This document shows positions 45,082 through 54,078 of a stretch of DNA of 64,000 nucleotides, in pieces. The translations under genes were made by a program, and so were the position numbers. Numbering within the stretch: the first letter of the stretch is position 1; every line of letters starts with the position of its first letter. Source of the DNA: Flavobacterium alvei (lineage in GTDB: Bacteria; Bacteroidota; Bacteroidia; Flavobacteriales; Flavobacteriaceae); assembly GCF_002920895.1 (NCBI RefSeq), contig NZ_PQVG01000002.1, positions 248,001-312,000 on the forward strand, written 5' to 3'. Below the pieces are notes generated by a model. The model searched no databases, was not told the origin of the DNA, and saw nothing but the letters and a program-made list of their open reading frames with translations.

Positions 45082-45903
45082 ATGGAAGAAAATCTAAAAC
45101 GTCTCAATAAATTCATTGGAGAAACTGGTTTTTGTTCGCGTCGTGAAGCGGATAAAATCATTGAAGAAGGTCGAGTAACTATCAATGGGGTTGTTCCAGA
45201 ACTAGGAACTAAAGTTGCGCCAGACGACGAAGTGCGAATTGACGGCAAATTAATTCGAGTGAAAAGAGCCAAATCAATCTATCTGGCTTTCAACAAACCT
45301 GTGGGAATTGAATGTACGACCAATTTAGATGTTCGTAATAATATTGTAGATTACATCAATTATCCAACCCGAATTTTCCCGATTGGACGATTAGACAAAG
45401 CCAGTGAAGGCTTGATTTTTATGACCGATGATGGCGATATAGTCAACAAAATTCTTCGTGCCAGAAACAATCACGAAAAAGAATATACCGTAACGGTTAA
45501 CAAACTTATTACCGATCGTTTTATCGAAAAAATGAGCAATGGCGTTCCAATTTTGGACACGGTTACTCGAAAATGCAAGGTAGAAAAAATCAGTTCGACG
45601 ACCTTTAAAATCATATTGACCCAAGGTTTGAACCGTCAAATCCGTAGAATGTGTGAGTATTTGGGTTATGAAGTTATTGCTTTGAAACGCATTCGAATCA
45701 TCAATATTTCATTGGATATTCCAGTAGGAAGATATCGTGATTTAACCGAAGCAGAAATCAAGGAATTGAATCAACTTATCGAACCTTCGAGTAAAACCGA
45801 AGAAGCAAGTTTACCAAAACCTGAGAAAACAGAAATACCTAAAAAAAGAACCGAATTCATCAAAAGAGATGATCCAAGGTTTAAGAGAAGAGGCAATTAT
45901 TAG
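45082..45903 (+). CDS. rluF: 23S rRNA pseudouridine synthase, RluF-like
   Basis: A 273-residue RNA-modifying enzyme. The N-terminal S4 RNA-binding domain ([20 protein letters not shown]) is followed by the RsuA/RluB/E/F catalytic domain with Asp105 in [11 protein letters not shown] and the motif [17 protein letters not shown]. The family makes pseudouridine in 23S rRNA; the short S4 segment and motif II wording best fit RluF, but RluB/RluE are close relatives. A basic C-terminal tail ([20 protein letters not shown]) may aid RNA binding. Confidence 0.9.
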   Translation: MEENLKRLNKFIGETGFCSRREADKIIEEGRVTINGVVPELGTKVAPDDEVRIDGKLIRVKRAKSIYLAFNKPVGIECTTNLDVRNNIVDYINYPTRIFPIGRLDKASEGLIFMTDDGDIVNKILRARNNHEKEYTVTVNKLITDRFIEKMSNGVPILDTVTRKCKVEKISSTTFKIILTQGLNRQIRRMCEYLGYEVIALKRIRIINISLDIPVGRYRDLTEAEIKELNQLIEPSSKTEEASLPKPEKTEIPKKRTEFIKRDDPRFKRRGNY

Positions 45904-45916
45904 AATTAATTAAGAA

Positions 45917-46957
45917 TTATTTTATAAATTCAATTTTTTGAGCTTCTTCTTCGTTGATACTATCAAAAAATCCTTGTTCGTTCATCCAGTCATCACTAAA
46001 CACTTTACTCATATAACGAGAACCGTGATCTGGGAAAATTGCAATTATATTACTATTTTCATCAAACTCTCCTTCTTCGGCATACTGTTTTATAGCTTGA
46101 AGAACGGCTCCAGATGTATAACCCACGAATAAACCTTCCGTTTTGGCTAATTCTCTAGTAGAATGTGCACTTTCTTCATCGGTAACTTTCATGAACTTGT
46201 CGATAACGTCAAAATCTGTTGCAGAAGGAATCAAATTTTTTCCTAAGCCTTCAATTCTGTACGGGTAGATTTCGCTATTATCAAATTCTCTAGTTTCGTG
46301 GTATTTTTTTAATACAGAACCAAAAGCATCAACGCCTAAAATTCTAATATTTGGATTTTTTTCTTTTAAAAATTTTGCCGTCCCAGAAATGGTTCCTCCT
46401 GTCCCGCTACAAGCAATAAGATGGGTAATTTTACCATTAGTTTGATTCCAAATTTCAGGTCCAGTAGATTTGTAATGTGCATCAACATTAAGCTGATTGA
46501 AGTATTGATTGATATAAACAGATCCTTTAGTTTCTTCGTGTAAACGTTTGGCAACATTGTAATAGGAACGTTCATCATCGGCAGAAACGTGTGCAGGACA
46601 AACATAAACTTTTGCTCCTAAGGCACGCAACATATCGATTTTGTCTTTAGAAGATTTGGAAGTAACAGCCAAAATACAATTGTATCCTTTGATGATACTA
46701 ACCATTGCTAAACTAAAACCAGTATTTCCTGAAGTAGTTTCTATTATTGTATCTCCTGGAGTAAGGATTCCTCTTCTTTCGGCTTCTTCAATAATGAATA
46801 GAGCTATTCTATCTTTGGTGGAATGACCTGGATTAAAAGCTTCTACTTTAGCGTAAAAATTTCCTTTTAATTCTTGGGTAACTTTATTTAATTTAATGAG
46901 CGGTGTGTTGCCTATTAATTCTAAAATATTATTATAAGCTTTTATTTCTTCTTTCAT
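45917..46957 (-). CDS. PLP-dependent cysteine synthase/cystathionine beta-synthase-like
   Basis: A 346-residue fold-type II PLP enzyme. ATG 46957 is chosen because family members begin just before [18 protein letters not shown]; the upstream in-frame ATG adds an unconserved stretch. PLP lysine Lys48 lies in [12 protein letters not shown], the substrate loop is [11 protein letters not shown], and the phosphate loop is [10 protein letters not shown]. The C-terminus carries [18 protein letters not shown], typical of cystathionine beta-synthase-type enzymes in Bacteroidota. The reaction is either cysteine from O-acetylserine or cystathionine from serine and homocysteine; the sequence alone does not decide. 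Convergent with rluF (13 bp). Confidence 0.92.
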   Translation of the reverse strand: MKEEIKAYNNILELIGNTPLIKLNKVTQELKGNFYAKVEAFNPGHSTKDRIALFIIEEAERRGILTPGDTIIETTSGNTGFSLAMVSIIKGYNCILAVTSKSSKDKIDMLRALGAKVYVCPAHVSADDERSYYNVAKRLHEETKGSVYINQYFNQLNVDAHYKSTGPEIWNQTNGKITHLIACSGTGGTISGTAKFLKEKNPNIRILGVDAFGSVLKKYHETREFDNSEIYPYRIEGLGKNLIPSATDFDVIDKFMKVTDEESAHSTRELAKTEGLFVGYTSGAVLQAIKQYAEEGEFDENSNIIAIFPDHGSRYMSKVFSDDWMNEQGFFDSINEEEAQKIEFIK

Positions 46958-47015
46958 AAAAAAATAGTTAATCAAGGACTCTTTTTTATTCAACTTCAAA
47001 TCCCTGCAAATTTAA

Positions 47016-47023
47016 CAAAAATA
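47016..47023 (-). promoter_or_regulatory. -7 box for the cysteine-synthase-like gene
   Basis: Reads TATTTTTG on the reverse strand, right after the oligopeptidase gene's stop. It gives the gene an independent promoter and a leader of about 55 nt to the ATG at 46957. Confidence 0.45.
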
Positions 47024-47029
47024 ATCTAA

Positions 47030-49090
47030 TTACTTTTTAATTTTTTCTAAATCTAATAAAAAACAATATTCTTTTGCTAATTCCTTAATCGCTTCAAACC
47101 TTCCAGAAGCTCCTCCGTGACCTGCATCCATATTGGTATCGAGAAATAAAACAGAATCATCTGCTTTTTCACTTCGCAACTTAGCCACCCATTTAGCTGG
47201 TTCCCAGTACTGTACCTGAGAATCATGCAATCCTGTTGAAACATACATATTGGGATACTTCTGTTTTTTAACATTATCATAAGGTGAATAAGAAGCCATA
47301 TACTTGTAATATTTTTTAACATTTGGATTCCCCCATTCGTCATATTCTCCTGTCGTAAGTGGGATGCTTTCGTCCAACATTGTGGTTATAACATCTACAA
47401 AAGGTACTTGAGCGATGATTCCGTGATACAATTCGGGAGCCATATTTACAATTGCTCCCATCAGCAATCCTCCTGCCGAACCACCTTCGGCATACAAATG
47501 TTCAGACGAAGTATATCCTTGTTCAATGACAAATTTAGAACAGTCAATAAAATCAGTAAACGTATTTTTCTTTTTTAACAATTTACCGTCTTCATACCAT
47601 TGCCTTCCCAAATCTTCGCCTCCGCGGATGTGTGCTATAGCAAAAACAAATCCTCTGTCTAATAAAGACAATCGTGTAGATGAAAAAGTAGCATCCATCG
47701 AATGTCCATAAGAACCATAGGCATATAACAACAACGGATTCTTTCCGTTTTTCTCCAATCCGTTTCTGTAAACTACCGAAATTGGTACTTTCGTTCCATC
47801 TTTTGCCGTAGCCCAAATTCGCTCTTCGGTATAATTATTTTTATCAAATTTACCTCCTAAAACCTGTTGCTCCTTCTTGATTTCCTTGATTTTAGTTCTC
47901 ATGTTAAAATCAATCACAGAAGAAGGAGTTGTCATCGATTGATAGGAATAACGCAAAATATCAGTGTCAAAATCTACATTTGTTGAAGTATAAGCAGTAT
48001 AAGTTTCACTATCAAAAGGCAAATAGTATTCTCCCTCCCCGCTCCAAGGCATAATTCTAATTTTATTCAAACCATTAGTACGCTCTTCTAGCACCAAAAA
48101 ATCTTTAAAAATCTCAATATCTTCTAATAAAACATTGTCACTATGCGATATAACTTCTGTCCAATTCTCTTTAGAAGTTGCTGTTTCTAAAGTTTTCATC
48201 AACTTAAAATTCGTGGCTTTCTCTGCATTGGTCATGATGTAAAAACTATCACCATAATGATTGATACTGTATTCCAAACCTCGAATTCTTTTTTGAAAAA
48301 CTCTAAATTTTCCATCTGGATTATCAGCTTCTAATATTTGATATTCTGTAGTTAATGTACTTCCCGACTCTATCGCAAGATATTTTCTAGACTTCGATTT
48401 AGCAACCTCAACATTATACGTTTCGTCCTTTTCAAAATAAACTAATACATCATCAGCCTGAGTTGTTCCTAATTTATGCTTGAAAATTTTATCAGAACGC
48501 AAAGTCACTTCGTCTTGACTGGAATAAAAAATAGTCTTATTATCATTTGCCCAAACTGCATTTCCAGAGACTTTTTCGATTTTATCGGATAAAATTTTAC
48601 CCGTTTCTAAATTTTTGATTTGAATATCATAAATTCTACGCCCAACAACATCCGTACTAAAAACAGCCAATTTATTGTCGGGACTAATACTCAAACCACC
48701 TAATTGAAAATAAGATTGTCCTTTGGCTAATTTATTGCAATCGAATAAAATTTCTTCTTTGGCCGAAAGGCTTTCTTTTTTTCGGGAATAAATAGGGTAA
48801 TTTTTTCCTTTTTCGAATCGGGTGATGTAATAATAACCGTTATACAAATACGGCACCGACTCATCATCTTCCTTGATTCTGCTCTTCATTTCTTCAAATA
48901 ATTCCTTCTGAAATACTTTGGTATGAGCCGTCATTTTTTTATAATAGGCATTCTCTTTGTTAAGATAATCAATAACTTCTGGATTTTCTCGATCATTCAA
49001 CCAATAATAATTATCAATTCGTACATCGCCGAACTTTTCTAATTTTTTAGGGATTATTTTAGCGATTGGTGGTTGAATTTTTTTAGACAT
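47030..49090 (-). CDS. ptrB: Oligopeptidase B
   Basis: A 686-residue cytosolic S9A serine peptidase that cleaves after basic residues in short peptides. An N-terminal segment (PPIAKIIPKKLEKFGDVRID, YYWLNDRENPEVIDYL) and a seven-bladed propeller (~75-420) precede the hydrolase domain with Ser538 in EGGSAGG, Asp623 in GLHDSQVQYWEP and His658 in DAGHGG. YEDGKLLKKKNTFTDFI is typical of oligopeptidase B. There is no signal peptide. The length is normal. Confidence 0.95.
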   Translation of the reverse strand: MSKKIQPPIAKIIPKKLEKFGDVRIDNYYWLNDRENPEVIDYLNKENAYYKKMTAHTKVFQKELFEEMKSRIKEDDESVPYLYNGYYYITRFEKGKNYPIYSRKKESLSAKEEILFDCNKLAKGQSYFQLGGLSISPDNKLAVFSTDVVGRRIYDIQIKNLETGKILSDKIEKVSGNAVWANDNKTIFYSSQDEVTLRSDKIFKHKLGTTQADDVLVYFEKDETYNVEVAKSKSRKYLAIESGSTLTTEYQILEADNPDGKFRVFQKRIRGLEYSINHYGDSFYIMTNAEKATNFKLMKTLETATSKENWTEVISHSDNVLLEDIEIFKDFLVLEERTNGLNKIRIMPWSGEGEYYLPFDSETYTAYTSTNVDFDTDILRYSYQSMTTPSSVIDFNMRTKIKEIKKEQQVLGGKFDKNNYTEERIWATAKDGTKVPISVVYRNGLEKNGKNPLLLYAYGSYGHSMDATFSSTRLSLLDRGFVFAIAHIRGGEDLGRQWYEDGKLLKKKNTFTDFIDCSKFVIEQGYTSSEHLYAEGGSAGGLLMGAIVNMAPELYHGIIAQVPFVDVITTMLDESIPLTTGEYDEWGNPNVKKYYKYMASYSPYDNVKKQKYPNMYVSTGLHDSQVQYWEPAKWVAKLRSEKADDSVLFLDTNMDAGHGGASGRFEAIKELAKEYCFLLDLEKIKK

Positions 49091-49123
49091 ATTGCAATCT
49101 TTCTATTTATATTGTGTTAACCA

Positions 49124-49131
49124 CAAAAATA
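49124..49131 (-). promoter_or_regulatory. -7 box for ptrB
   Basis: Reads TATTTTTG on the reverse strand, about 33 bp upstream of the ATG at 49090. Confidence 0.45.
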
Positions 49132-49176
49132 CACAAACCACTATAAAACGAGCCTATTTTTAGTTAAAAAATTAAA

Positions 49177-49207
49177 TTGAATATCAAGCTACAAAAGAGT
49201 AATTTTG
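49177..49207 (+). promoter_or_regulatory. Promoter of the ybaB-like gene
   Basis: TTG at 49177-49179 (-33) and TAATTTTG at 49200-49207 (-7), with 20 bp between: one of the most complete sigma-ABfr promoters in the window. The leader would be about 20 nt. Confidence 0.6.
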
Positions 49208-49231
49208 CATTAAACTTTTAAAATTATAACA

Positions 49232-49552
49232 ATGGATTTAATGGGAATGATGGGTAAATTGAAAGAAACCCAACGAAAAATGGAAGAAACAAAACTGCGT
49301 ATGGATACTGTTTTGATAGACGAACAAAGCAATGACGGCGCATTGAAAGTAACCTTTACAGCAAACGGAAAATTAAAATCGATTGCGATTGCTGATTCAT
49401 TATTAGAAGACAAAGAACAACTAGAAGATTATTTAATTGTAACCTTAAACAAAGCCATCGAAAAAGCAGCAAAAGTAAACCAAGCTGAATTAGATGCTGT
49501 CGCAAAAGTCGATATGCCAATGATTCCAGGAATGGATGAAATGTTTAAATAA
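49232..49552 (+). CDS. YbaB/EbfC nucleoid-associated protein
   Basis: A 106-residue protein of the YbaB/EbfC family: an alpha-helical N-terminus ([18 protein letters not shown]), a central three-stranded sheet ([19 protein letters not shown]) and a C-terminal helix ([19 protein letters not shown]), ending in the characteristic [10 protein letters not shown]. Dimeric members bind DNA with a tweezer shape. Unlike in many bacteria it is not next to dnaX or recR. Monocistronic, with promoter and bidirectional terminator. Confidence 0.93.
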   Translation: MDLMGMMGKLKETQRKMEETKLRMDTVLIDEQSNDGALKVTFTANGKLKSIAIADSLLEDKEQLEDYLIVTLNKAIEKAAKVNQAELDAVAKVDMPMIPGMDEMFK

Positions 49553-49556
49553 TTTA

Positions 49557-49603
49557 AATTATGAGTTATTAATTATTAGTTGAATAATTAATAACTCATA
49601 ATT
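49557..49603. terminator. Perfect bidirectional hairpin between convergent genes
   Basis: 21-nt arms (49557-49577 and 49583-49603) are perfectly complementary with a 5-nt loop. The right arm overlaps the stop codon of the threonine aldolase gene. AT-rich, but long and exact. Confidence 0.78.
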
Positions 49604-50615
49604 TTCCTAAGGTTTCCAATACATAAGAATGCATCACTTCGCGATAATCCAGATGGGTGACAATTCGGAGTTTTCCTTGTCCCATCGAGCTTATCCCAAT
49701 TCCTTTTTGATGTAATTTTTCTAATAAAACTGCTTCGCTAATTTGCGGATGCAACGAAAAAATTAAAATATTAGTTTCTATAGGTTCAACCTTAGCAACC
49801 CAATTCAATTTTTCTAAAACAGCACCTATTTCTTTGGCACGACGGTGATCTTCTGCTAATCTTTCGATATTATTTTCCAAAGCATAAAGTCCTGCTGCCG
49901 CCAAATAACCTACTTGTCGCATTCCTCCACCTAATATTTTCCTAATTCGCAAAGCTCTGTGAATAGTGGCTTTATCAGAAATTAATACTGAACCTATTGG
50001 TGCTCCCAAACCTTTAGACAAACAAACCGATATAGTATCAAATAATTTTCCGTATTCCAATGGATTGTCATTAGTAGCAACCAAAGCATTCCAAATTCGG
50101 GCACCATCTAAATGAAATTTTAAATTATTGGCATCACAAACTTGGTGGATTTTCTTGAATTCTTCAAAATCATAACAAGCACCACCTCCTTTATTAGTGG
50201 TATTTTCTACACAAACCAAACTCGTAAGCGGACTATGATAAAATTCTGGATCATTGATTGCACAAGCCACTTGTTCGTCCGTAATCATTCCGCGATTTCC
50301 GTCCAATAAACAGCAGGAAACACCGCTATTAAATGAAGCTCCACCACCTTCATAATTGTAAACGTGAGCCCATTTATCAGCAATTAATTGCTCTCCGGGT
50401 TGAGTATGTAGCTTGATTGCCGTTTGATTGGCCATCGTTCCTGAAGGAAAAAAAAGACCTGCTTCCATTCCAAACATTTCGGCAACTCTGGCTTCCAATT
50501 CGATGACTGTTGGATCTTGTTTGTAAACATCATCTCCTACTTCTGCTCGAAACATGGCCCGCAACATTTCCTGAGTTGGTTTGGTTACAGTATCACTAAT
50601 TAAATTTATTCGCAT
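49596..50615 (-). CDS. ltaE: Low-specificity L-threonine aldolase
   Basis: A 339-residue fold-type I PLP enzyme that cleaves threonine or allo-threonine to glycine and acetaldehyde. It opens INLISDTVTKPTQEM, a family hallmark. PLP Lys201 lies in SVCLSKGLGAPIGSVL, with FHLDGARIWNA before it and RKILGGGMRQVGYLAAAG after it. The length is normal. It is transcribed alone, divergent from prfB. A small AGCCCTA/TAGGGCT hairpin (50638-50657) lies in the gap. Confidence 0.94.
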   Translation of the reverse strand: MRINLISDTVTKPTQEMLRAMFRAEVGDDVYKQDPTVIELEARVAEMFGMEAGLFFPSGTMANQTAIKLHTQPGEQLIADKWAHVYNYEGGGASFNSGVSCCLLDGNRGMITDEQVACAINDPEFYHSPLTSLVCVENTTNKGGGACYDFEEFKKIHQVCDANNLKFHLDGARIWNALVATNDNPLEYGKLFDTISVCLSKGLGAPIGSVLISDKATIHRALRIRKILGGGMRQVGYLAAAGLYALENNIERLAEDHRRAKEIGAVLEKLNWVAKVEPIETNILIFSLHPQISEAVLLEKLHQKGIGISSMGQGKLRIVTHLDYREVMHSYVLETLGKL

Positions 50616-50672
50616 TTTTGAATTTATATTTAAAAATAGCCCTACCGGATTAGGGCTCTACATAAAATTTTC

Positions 50673-50680
50673 TATTTTTG
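50673..50680 (+). promoter_or_regulatory. -7 box for prfB
   Basis: TATTTTTG, a perfect TAnnTTTG match, 22 bp upstream of the ATG at 50703. Confidence 0.5.
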
Positions 50681-50702
50681 TGCCACAAAATTACTATAAT
50701 TT

Positions 50703-51801
50703 ATGACAACTACCGAACAAATAAAAGGTATTGTAGAGCGCCTTGGTGCGTTGAGGAGGTATCTTTGACGTTGATGCCAAGCTTATCGAAATTACCAACG
50801 AAGAAGAAAAAACTTTAGCTCCTGATTTTTGGAACAATCCCAAAGAAGCCGAAAGCTATGTAAAAATCCTTCGTTCGAAGAAAAAATGGATTGAAGATTA
50901 CAATAAAGCAGTTGAAATGACTGATGAATTGCAATTGGCCTACGAATTCTTCAAAGAAGGAGAACTTTCTGTAGAAGAATTGGACGATCAGTATAATGGT
51001 ACTCAAAAACATATCGAAGCGATTGAATTCAAGAATATGCTTTCGGATGAAGGCGATAGTTTGAGTGCTGTTTTGCAAATTACAGCTGGTGCTGGTGGAA
51101 CCGAAAGTTGTGATTGGGCTTCAATGTTGATGCGAATGTATATGATGTGGGCCGAAAAAGCGGGTTACAAATTACGAGAACTGAATTACCAAGAAGGTGA
51201 TGCTGCGGGTATAAAAACAGTAACTTTAGAAATTGAAGGTGATTATGCTTTTGGTTACCTAAAAGGTGAAAATGGAGTGCATCGATTGGTACGTATTTCC
51301 CCTTTTGACAGCAATGCCAAACGCCACACTTCTTTTGCTTCAGTTTATGTCTATCCATTGGTTGATGATACTATAGAAATTGAAATCAATCCTGCCGATA
51401 TTGTCATCACAACGGCACGTTCGAGTGGTGCTGGAGGACAAAATGTGAATAAGGTAGAAACGAAAGTGCAATTAGTTCACAAACCTTCGGGAATTCAAAT
51501 TCAATGTTCGGAAACCCGTTCGCAACACGATAATAGACAAAGAGCGATGCAAATGTTGAAATCGCAATTGTATGAAATTGAATTGAAAAAACAACAAGAA
51601 CAACGCTCGGATATTGAAGCCGGAAAAATGAAAATTGAATGGGGTTCGCAAATCCGAAATTATGTGATGCAACCTTATAAATTAGTCAAAGACGTCCGCA
51701 CTGGTTTTGAAACCAGCAATGTCGATGGCGTAATGAATGGCGAAATTGACGAATTCCTAAAAGCGTTCCTGATGATGATGGGACAACGAGAGGAAGAATA
51801 G
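50703..51801 (+). CDS. prfB: Peptide chain release factor 2 with programmed +1 frameshift
   Basis: RF2 recognises UGA and UAA. The first frame, ATG 50703, runs 21 codons to an in-frame TGA at 50766-50768; a +1 shift at CTT TGA C resumes at GAC 50767 and continues to 51801, giving ~365 residues. The shift site has an internal Shine-Dalgarno-like AGGAGG (50754-50759) three bases before CTT. The protein has the release-domain motif [16 protein letters not shown], whose GGQ triggers peptide release, and an RF2 codon-recognition region before it. The arrangement is the classical autoregulatory one: low RF2 slows UGA decoding and allows shifting. Confidence 0.96.
50754..50769 (+). promoter_or_regulatory. 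prfB frameshift signal
   Basis: AGGAGG (50754-50759), TAT, then the slippery CTTTGAC (50763-50769). This differs from the Escherichia coli AGGGGG only in the purine stretch. It is notable in a phylum where Shine-Dalgarno sequences are otherwise little used. Confidence 0.93.
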
Positions 51802-51843
51802 TGTCCAGCATTCAGTATTCAGTGTTCAGTTGAAATAATTTAG

Positions 51844-51882
51844 ACCCGATAGCTATTTTTAAATTCTATCGGGTTTGTTTTT
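51844..51882 (+). terminator. prfB terminator
   Basis: 9-bp stem ACCCGATAG (51844-51852) with CTATCGGGT (51866-51874), then a T-rich run to 51882. Confidence 0.85.
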
Positions 51883-51986
51883 TGAAGCCCCATTTACTAC
51901 AACGTGGTAGTTTTATATAGTGTTAAAATATCAATTTTTCGAGTAGATTTAATCAAATTTATTGCCTGCTGTTTCTATAAATACCT

Positions 51987-52013
51987 TAAGTTTGTTTCAA
52001 ATTTAATTTGAAA
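51987..52013 (+). promoter_or_regulatory. -7 box plus palindrome upstream of the phosphorylase-like gene
   Basis: TAAGTTTG (51987-51994) matches TAnnTTTG. A 19-bp perfect palindrome (51995-52013; TTTCAAATT, T, AATTTGAAA) follows directly, at the expected transcription start, where a repressor could bind. ATG is at 52025. Confidence 0.42.
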
Positions 52014-52024
52014 AACGACTACAA

Positions 52025-53689
52025 ATGAGCAAGATATTACCCGAAAAATATAGACATCCCTACGCTTTTAATCCTAAATATAAAAAATCTGCTGTGTATT
52101 TTTCAATGGAATTTGCCATTGACCAATGCTTAAAAATTTATTCTGGCGGATTAGGCTTTTTGGCTGGTTCTCATATGCGAAGTGCTTATGATTTGAAGCA
52201 AAATGTTGTTGGAATTGGAATCTTGTGGAAAAAAGGATATTACGACCAATTCAAACAAGAAGACCTTTCGATGGGAGTTCTTTTTCAAGAAAAAAACTAT
52301 CATTTCTTAGAGGATACTAATATAAAATTTACCATAAAAATCAACAATCACGATGTTTGGGTAACGGCTTTTTATTTGAAACCCGAGACTTTTGGTACAG
52401 TTCCAATGTTTTTTCTATCGACAGATTTACCCGAAAATGATTATTTAGCCAAATCGACCACTTTCCGTTTGTATGATTCAGATACCAATGCCAAAGTAGC
52501 TCAAACAATGGTTTTGGGTCTTGGTGGTGCCAAATTATTAGACGCCTTAGACTATGAACCCGATGTGTATCATTTAAATGAAGCCCACGCGGTTTCTTGT
52601 GTTTTTCATTTGTACAATAAATTTAAAAGTGTCGAAGCCATTCGAGAAAAAATGGTGATTACCACTCACACTCCTGAAGAAGCAGGAAATGAGAAACACA
52701 ACATTCACTTCCTAGAATCATTGAGCTTTTTCGACGGACTTCCTTTAGATAAAGTCAGAGAAATTACGGGAATTTATGATGACACTTTCAATCATACTTT
52801 GGTTGGACTTCGATTGAGTCGTATTGCCAATGGCGTTTCAAAATTGCACGGTGAAGTTTCGCGAGATATGTGGAAAGATTATCCTGGAATTTGCCCGATT
52901 ACTCATATAACTAATGCCCAAAACAAAAAATATTGGGTAGATCCTTGGCTTGACGAAGCTTTTCAAAATAAAGATAGAGACGCATTAATCAAAAGAAAAA
53001 CAAGACTAAAAGCAAAGCTTTTTGAAGTTGTTGCCGATCAAACTGGGAAGATTTTTGACCCCAATGTTTTCACTATTATTTGGGCAAGACGATTTGCCGA
53101 ATACAAACGACCCGATTTAATCACCAGAGATTACGAACGTTTTATAAAATTACTGGCCAACACAGATAAACCAGTTCAAATTATATTTGCAGGAAAACCC
53201 TATCCAATGGATTATGGTGCTATTCACAACTTTGACAATCTGACTCATATTAGCAAAAACATCAAAAATATGGCAGTGCTAACGGGTCATGAATTGAAAT
53301 TATCACGTCAGTTAAAAGAAGGTGCCGATGTTTGGTTGAACAATCCGAGAGTGACAAGAGAAGCTTCGGGAACCTCAGGAATGACTGCGGCAATGAATGG
53401 TGCGCTGAATTTTTCGACCAATGATGGTTGGGTTCGTGAGTTTAAAGATTTGAACAAAACCCAAAATTCTTTTGTACTTCCAATTGTGGATCATACCCTA
53501 CCAACGCATCAACAAGACGAAATGGATTTAGAAAATCTGTATGAAATGCTCGAAAACAAAATACTTCCTTTATATTATGATACTCCAAAAAAATGGTGGA
53601 ATTTAGTAGAGACCAGTATGAAACAAATTGTTCCGTTTTTTGATTCATCAAGGATGGTCGATGAATACTACAAGAAGTTGTATAAGTAA
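52025..53689 (+). CDS. Alpha-glucan phosphorylase homologue (GT35-like, short form)
   Basis: A 554-residue cytosolic protein of the short alpha-glucan phosphorylase type. It keeps the glycine-rich loop YSGGLGFLAGSH near the N-terminus, DVYHLNEAHAVSC, THTPEEAGNEKH and the phosphate-contact region IIWARRFAEYKRPDL. The segment that holds the pyridoxal-phosphate lysine in phosphorylases (GTGNMK or GTSGMK) reads EASGTSGMTAAMNG, with Thr454 in place of Lys. PLP could then not form its usual Schiff base, so the reaction may differ from glycogen phosphorolysis. It stands alone with a terminator, not in a glycogen operon. Confidence 0.85.
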   Translation: MSKILPEKYRHPYAFNPKYKKSAVYFSMEFAIDQCLKIYSGGLGFLAGSHMRSAYDLKQNVVGIGILWKKGYYDQFKQEDLSMGVLFQEKNYHFLEDTNIKFTIKINNHDVWVTAFYLKPETFGTVPMFFLSTDLPENDYLAKSTTFRLYDSDTNAKVAQTMVLGLGGAKLLDALDYEPDVYHLNEAHAVSCVFHLYNKFKSVEAIREKMVITTHTPEEAGNEKHNIHFLESLSFFDGLPLDKVREITGIYDDTFNHTLVGLRLSRIANGVSKLHGEVSRDMWKDYPGICPITHITNAQNKKYWVDPWLDEAFQNKDRDALIKRKTRLKAKLFEVVADQTGKIFDPNVFTIIWARRFAEYKRPDLITRDYERFIKLLANTDKPVQIIFAGKPYPMDYGAIHNFDNLTHISKNIKNMAVLTGHELKLSRQLKEGADVWLNNPRVTREASGTSGMTAAMNGALNFSTNDGWVREFKDLNKTQNSFVLPIVDHTLPTHQQDEMDLENLYEMLENKILPLYYDTPKKWWNLVETSMKQIVPFFDSSRMVDEYYKKLYK

Positions 53690-53715
53690 ATTACTGTTTC
53701 AGTAAGAATAATGCT

Positions 53716-53755
53716 GACCTAACAGTTTTTATAACTTGTTAGGTCTTTTTTTTTT
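53716..53755 (+). terminator. Terminator after the phosphorylase-like gene
   Basis: 9-bp stem (53716-53724 with 53737-53745), 12-nt loop, then ten T residues. Confidence 0.87.
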
Positions 53756-53929
53756 AAATCCCGCTTTCAAAACATCCAAATTTCCCATAATAATAGTTGG
53801 ATTTTGTTTGGGGTCGAGCCAATTGACCATAATCTTCATATATTCTTCTTGAATAGCCACACAACCTGAACTGAAAGAAGCCATTTTTATGTCATTTGAA
53901 ATAAATGTTGACTTCGGCTGCAATACCAA
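53729..53929 (-). pseudogene. L,D-transpeptidase C-terminal remnant
   Basis: A ~66-codon open frame whose text contains MASFSSGCVAIQEEYM and NWLDPKQNPTIIMGNLDVL. This matches the catalytic-cysteine end of YkuD/L,D-transpeptidases (T/S-xGC-xA followed by WLDPxxxP). The catalytic His segment and everything upstream are absent: the frame is closed by a stop just upstream (near 53951) and the flanking 150 bp do not continue the family in any frame. It looks like a decayed gene end. No real start codon is visible, and the neighbouring terminator overlaps it. Confidence 0.65.
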
Positions 53930-54078
53930 TTTTAAAAAATTGTATGATTATTATATCATTTTATAAATAAAACCTATTAAAAGACCTAATTAGTTTAGTT
54001 ATGCATAATTAATTAGGAATTCCTGTTCAAATTCGTTTTATTTGGTAAATACAAATCCATCTAAATCAGGACCCCTTA

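Noticed and set aside
50917-51801. prfB as a 294-residue protein starting at an internal ATG
   Set aside because: The upstream DNA encodes the missing N-terminus in two frames joined by a classical +1 shift site.
53729-53929. A real small gene downstream of the phosphorylase homologue
   Set aside because: No proper start codon, frame closed just upstream, overlap with a terminator, and only the end of a known larger enzyme family is present.
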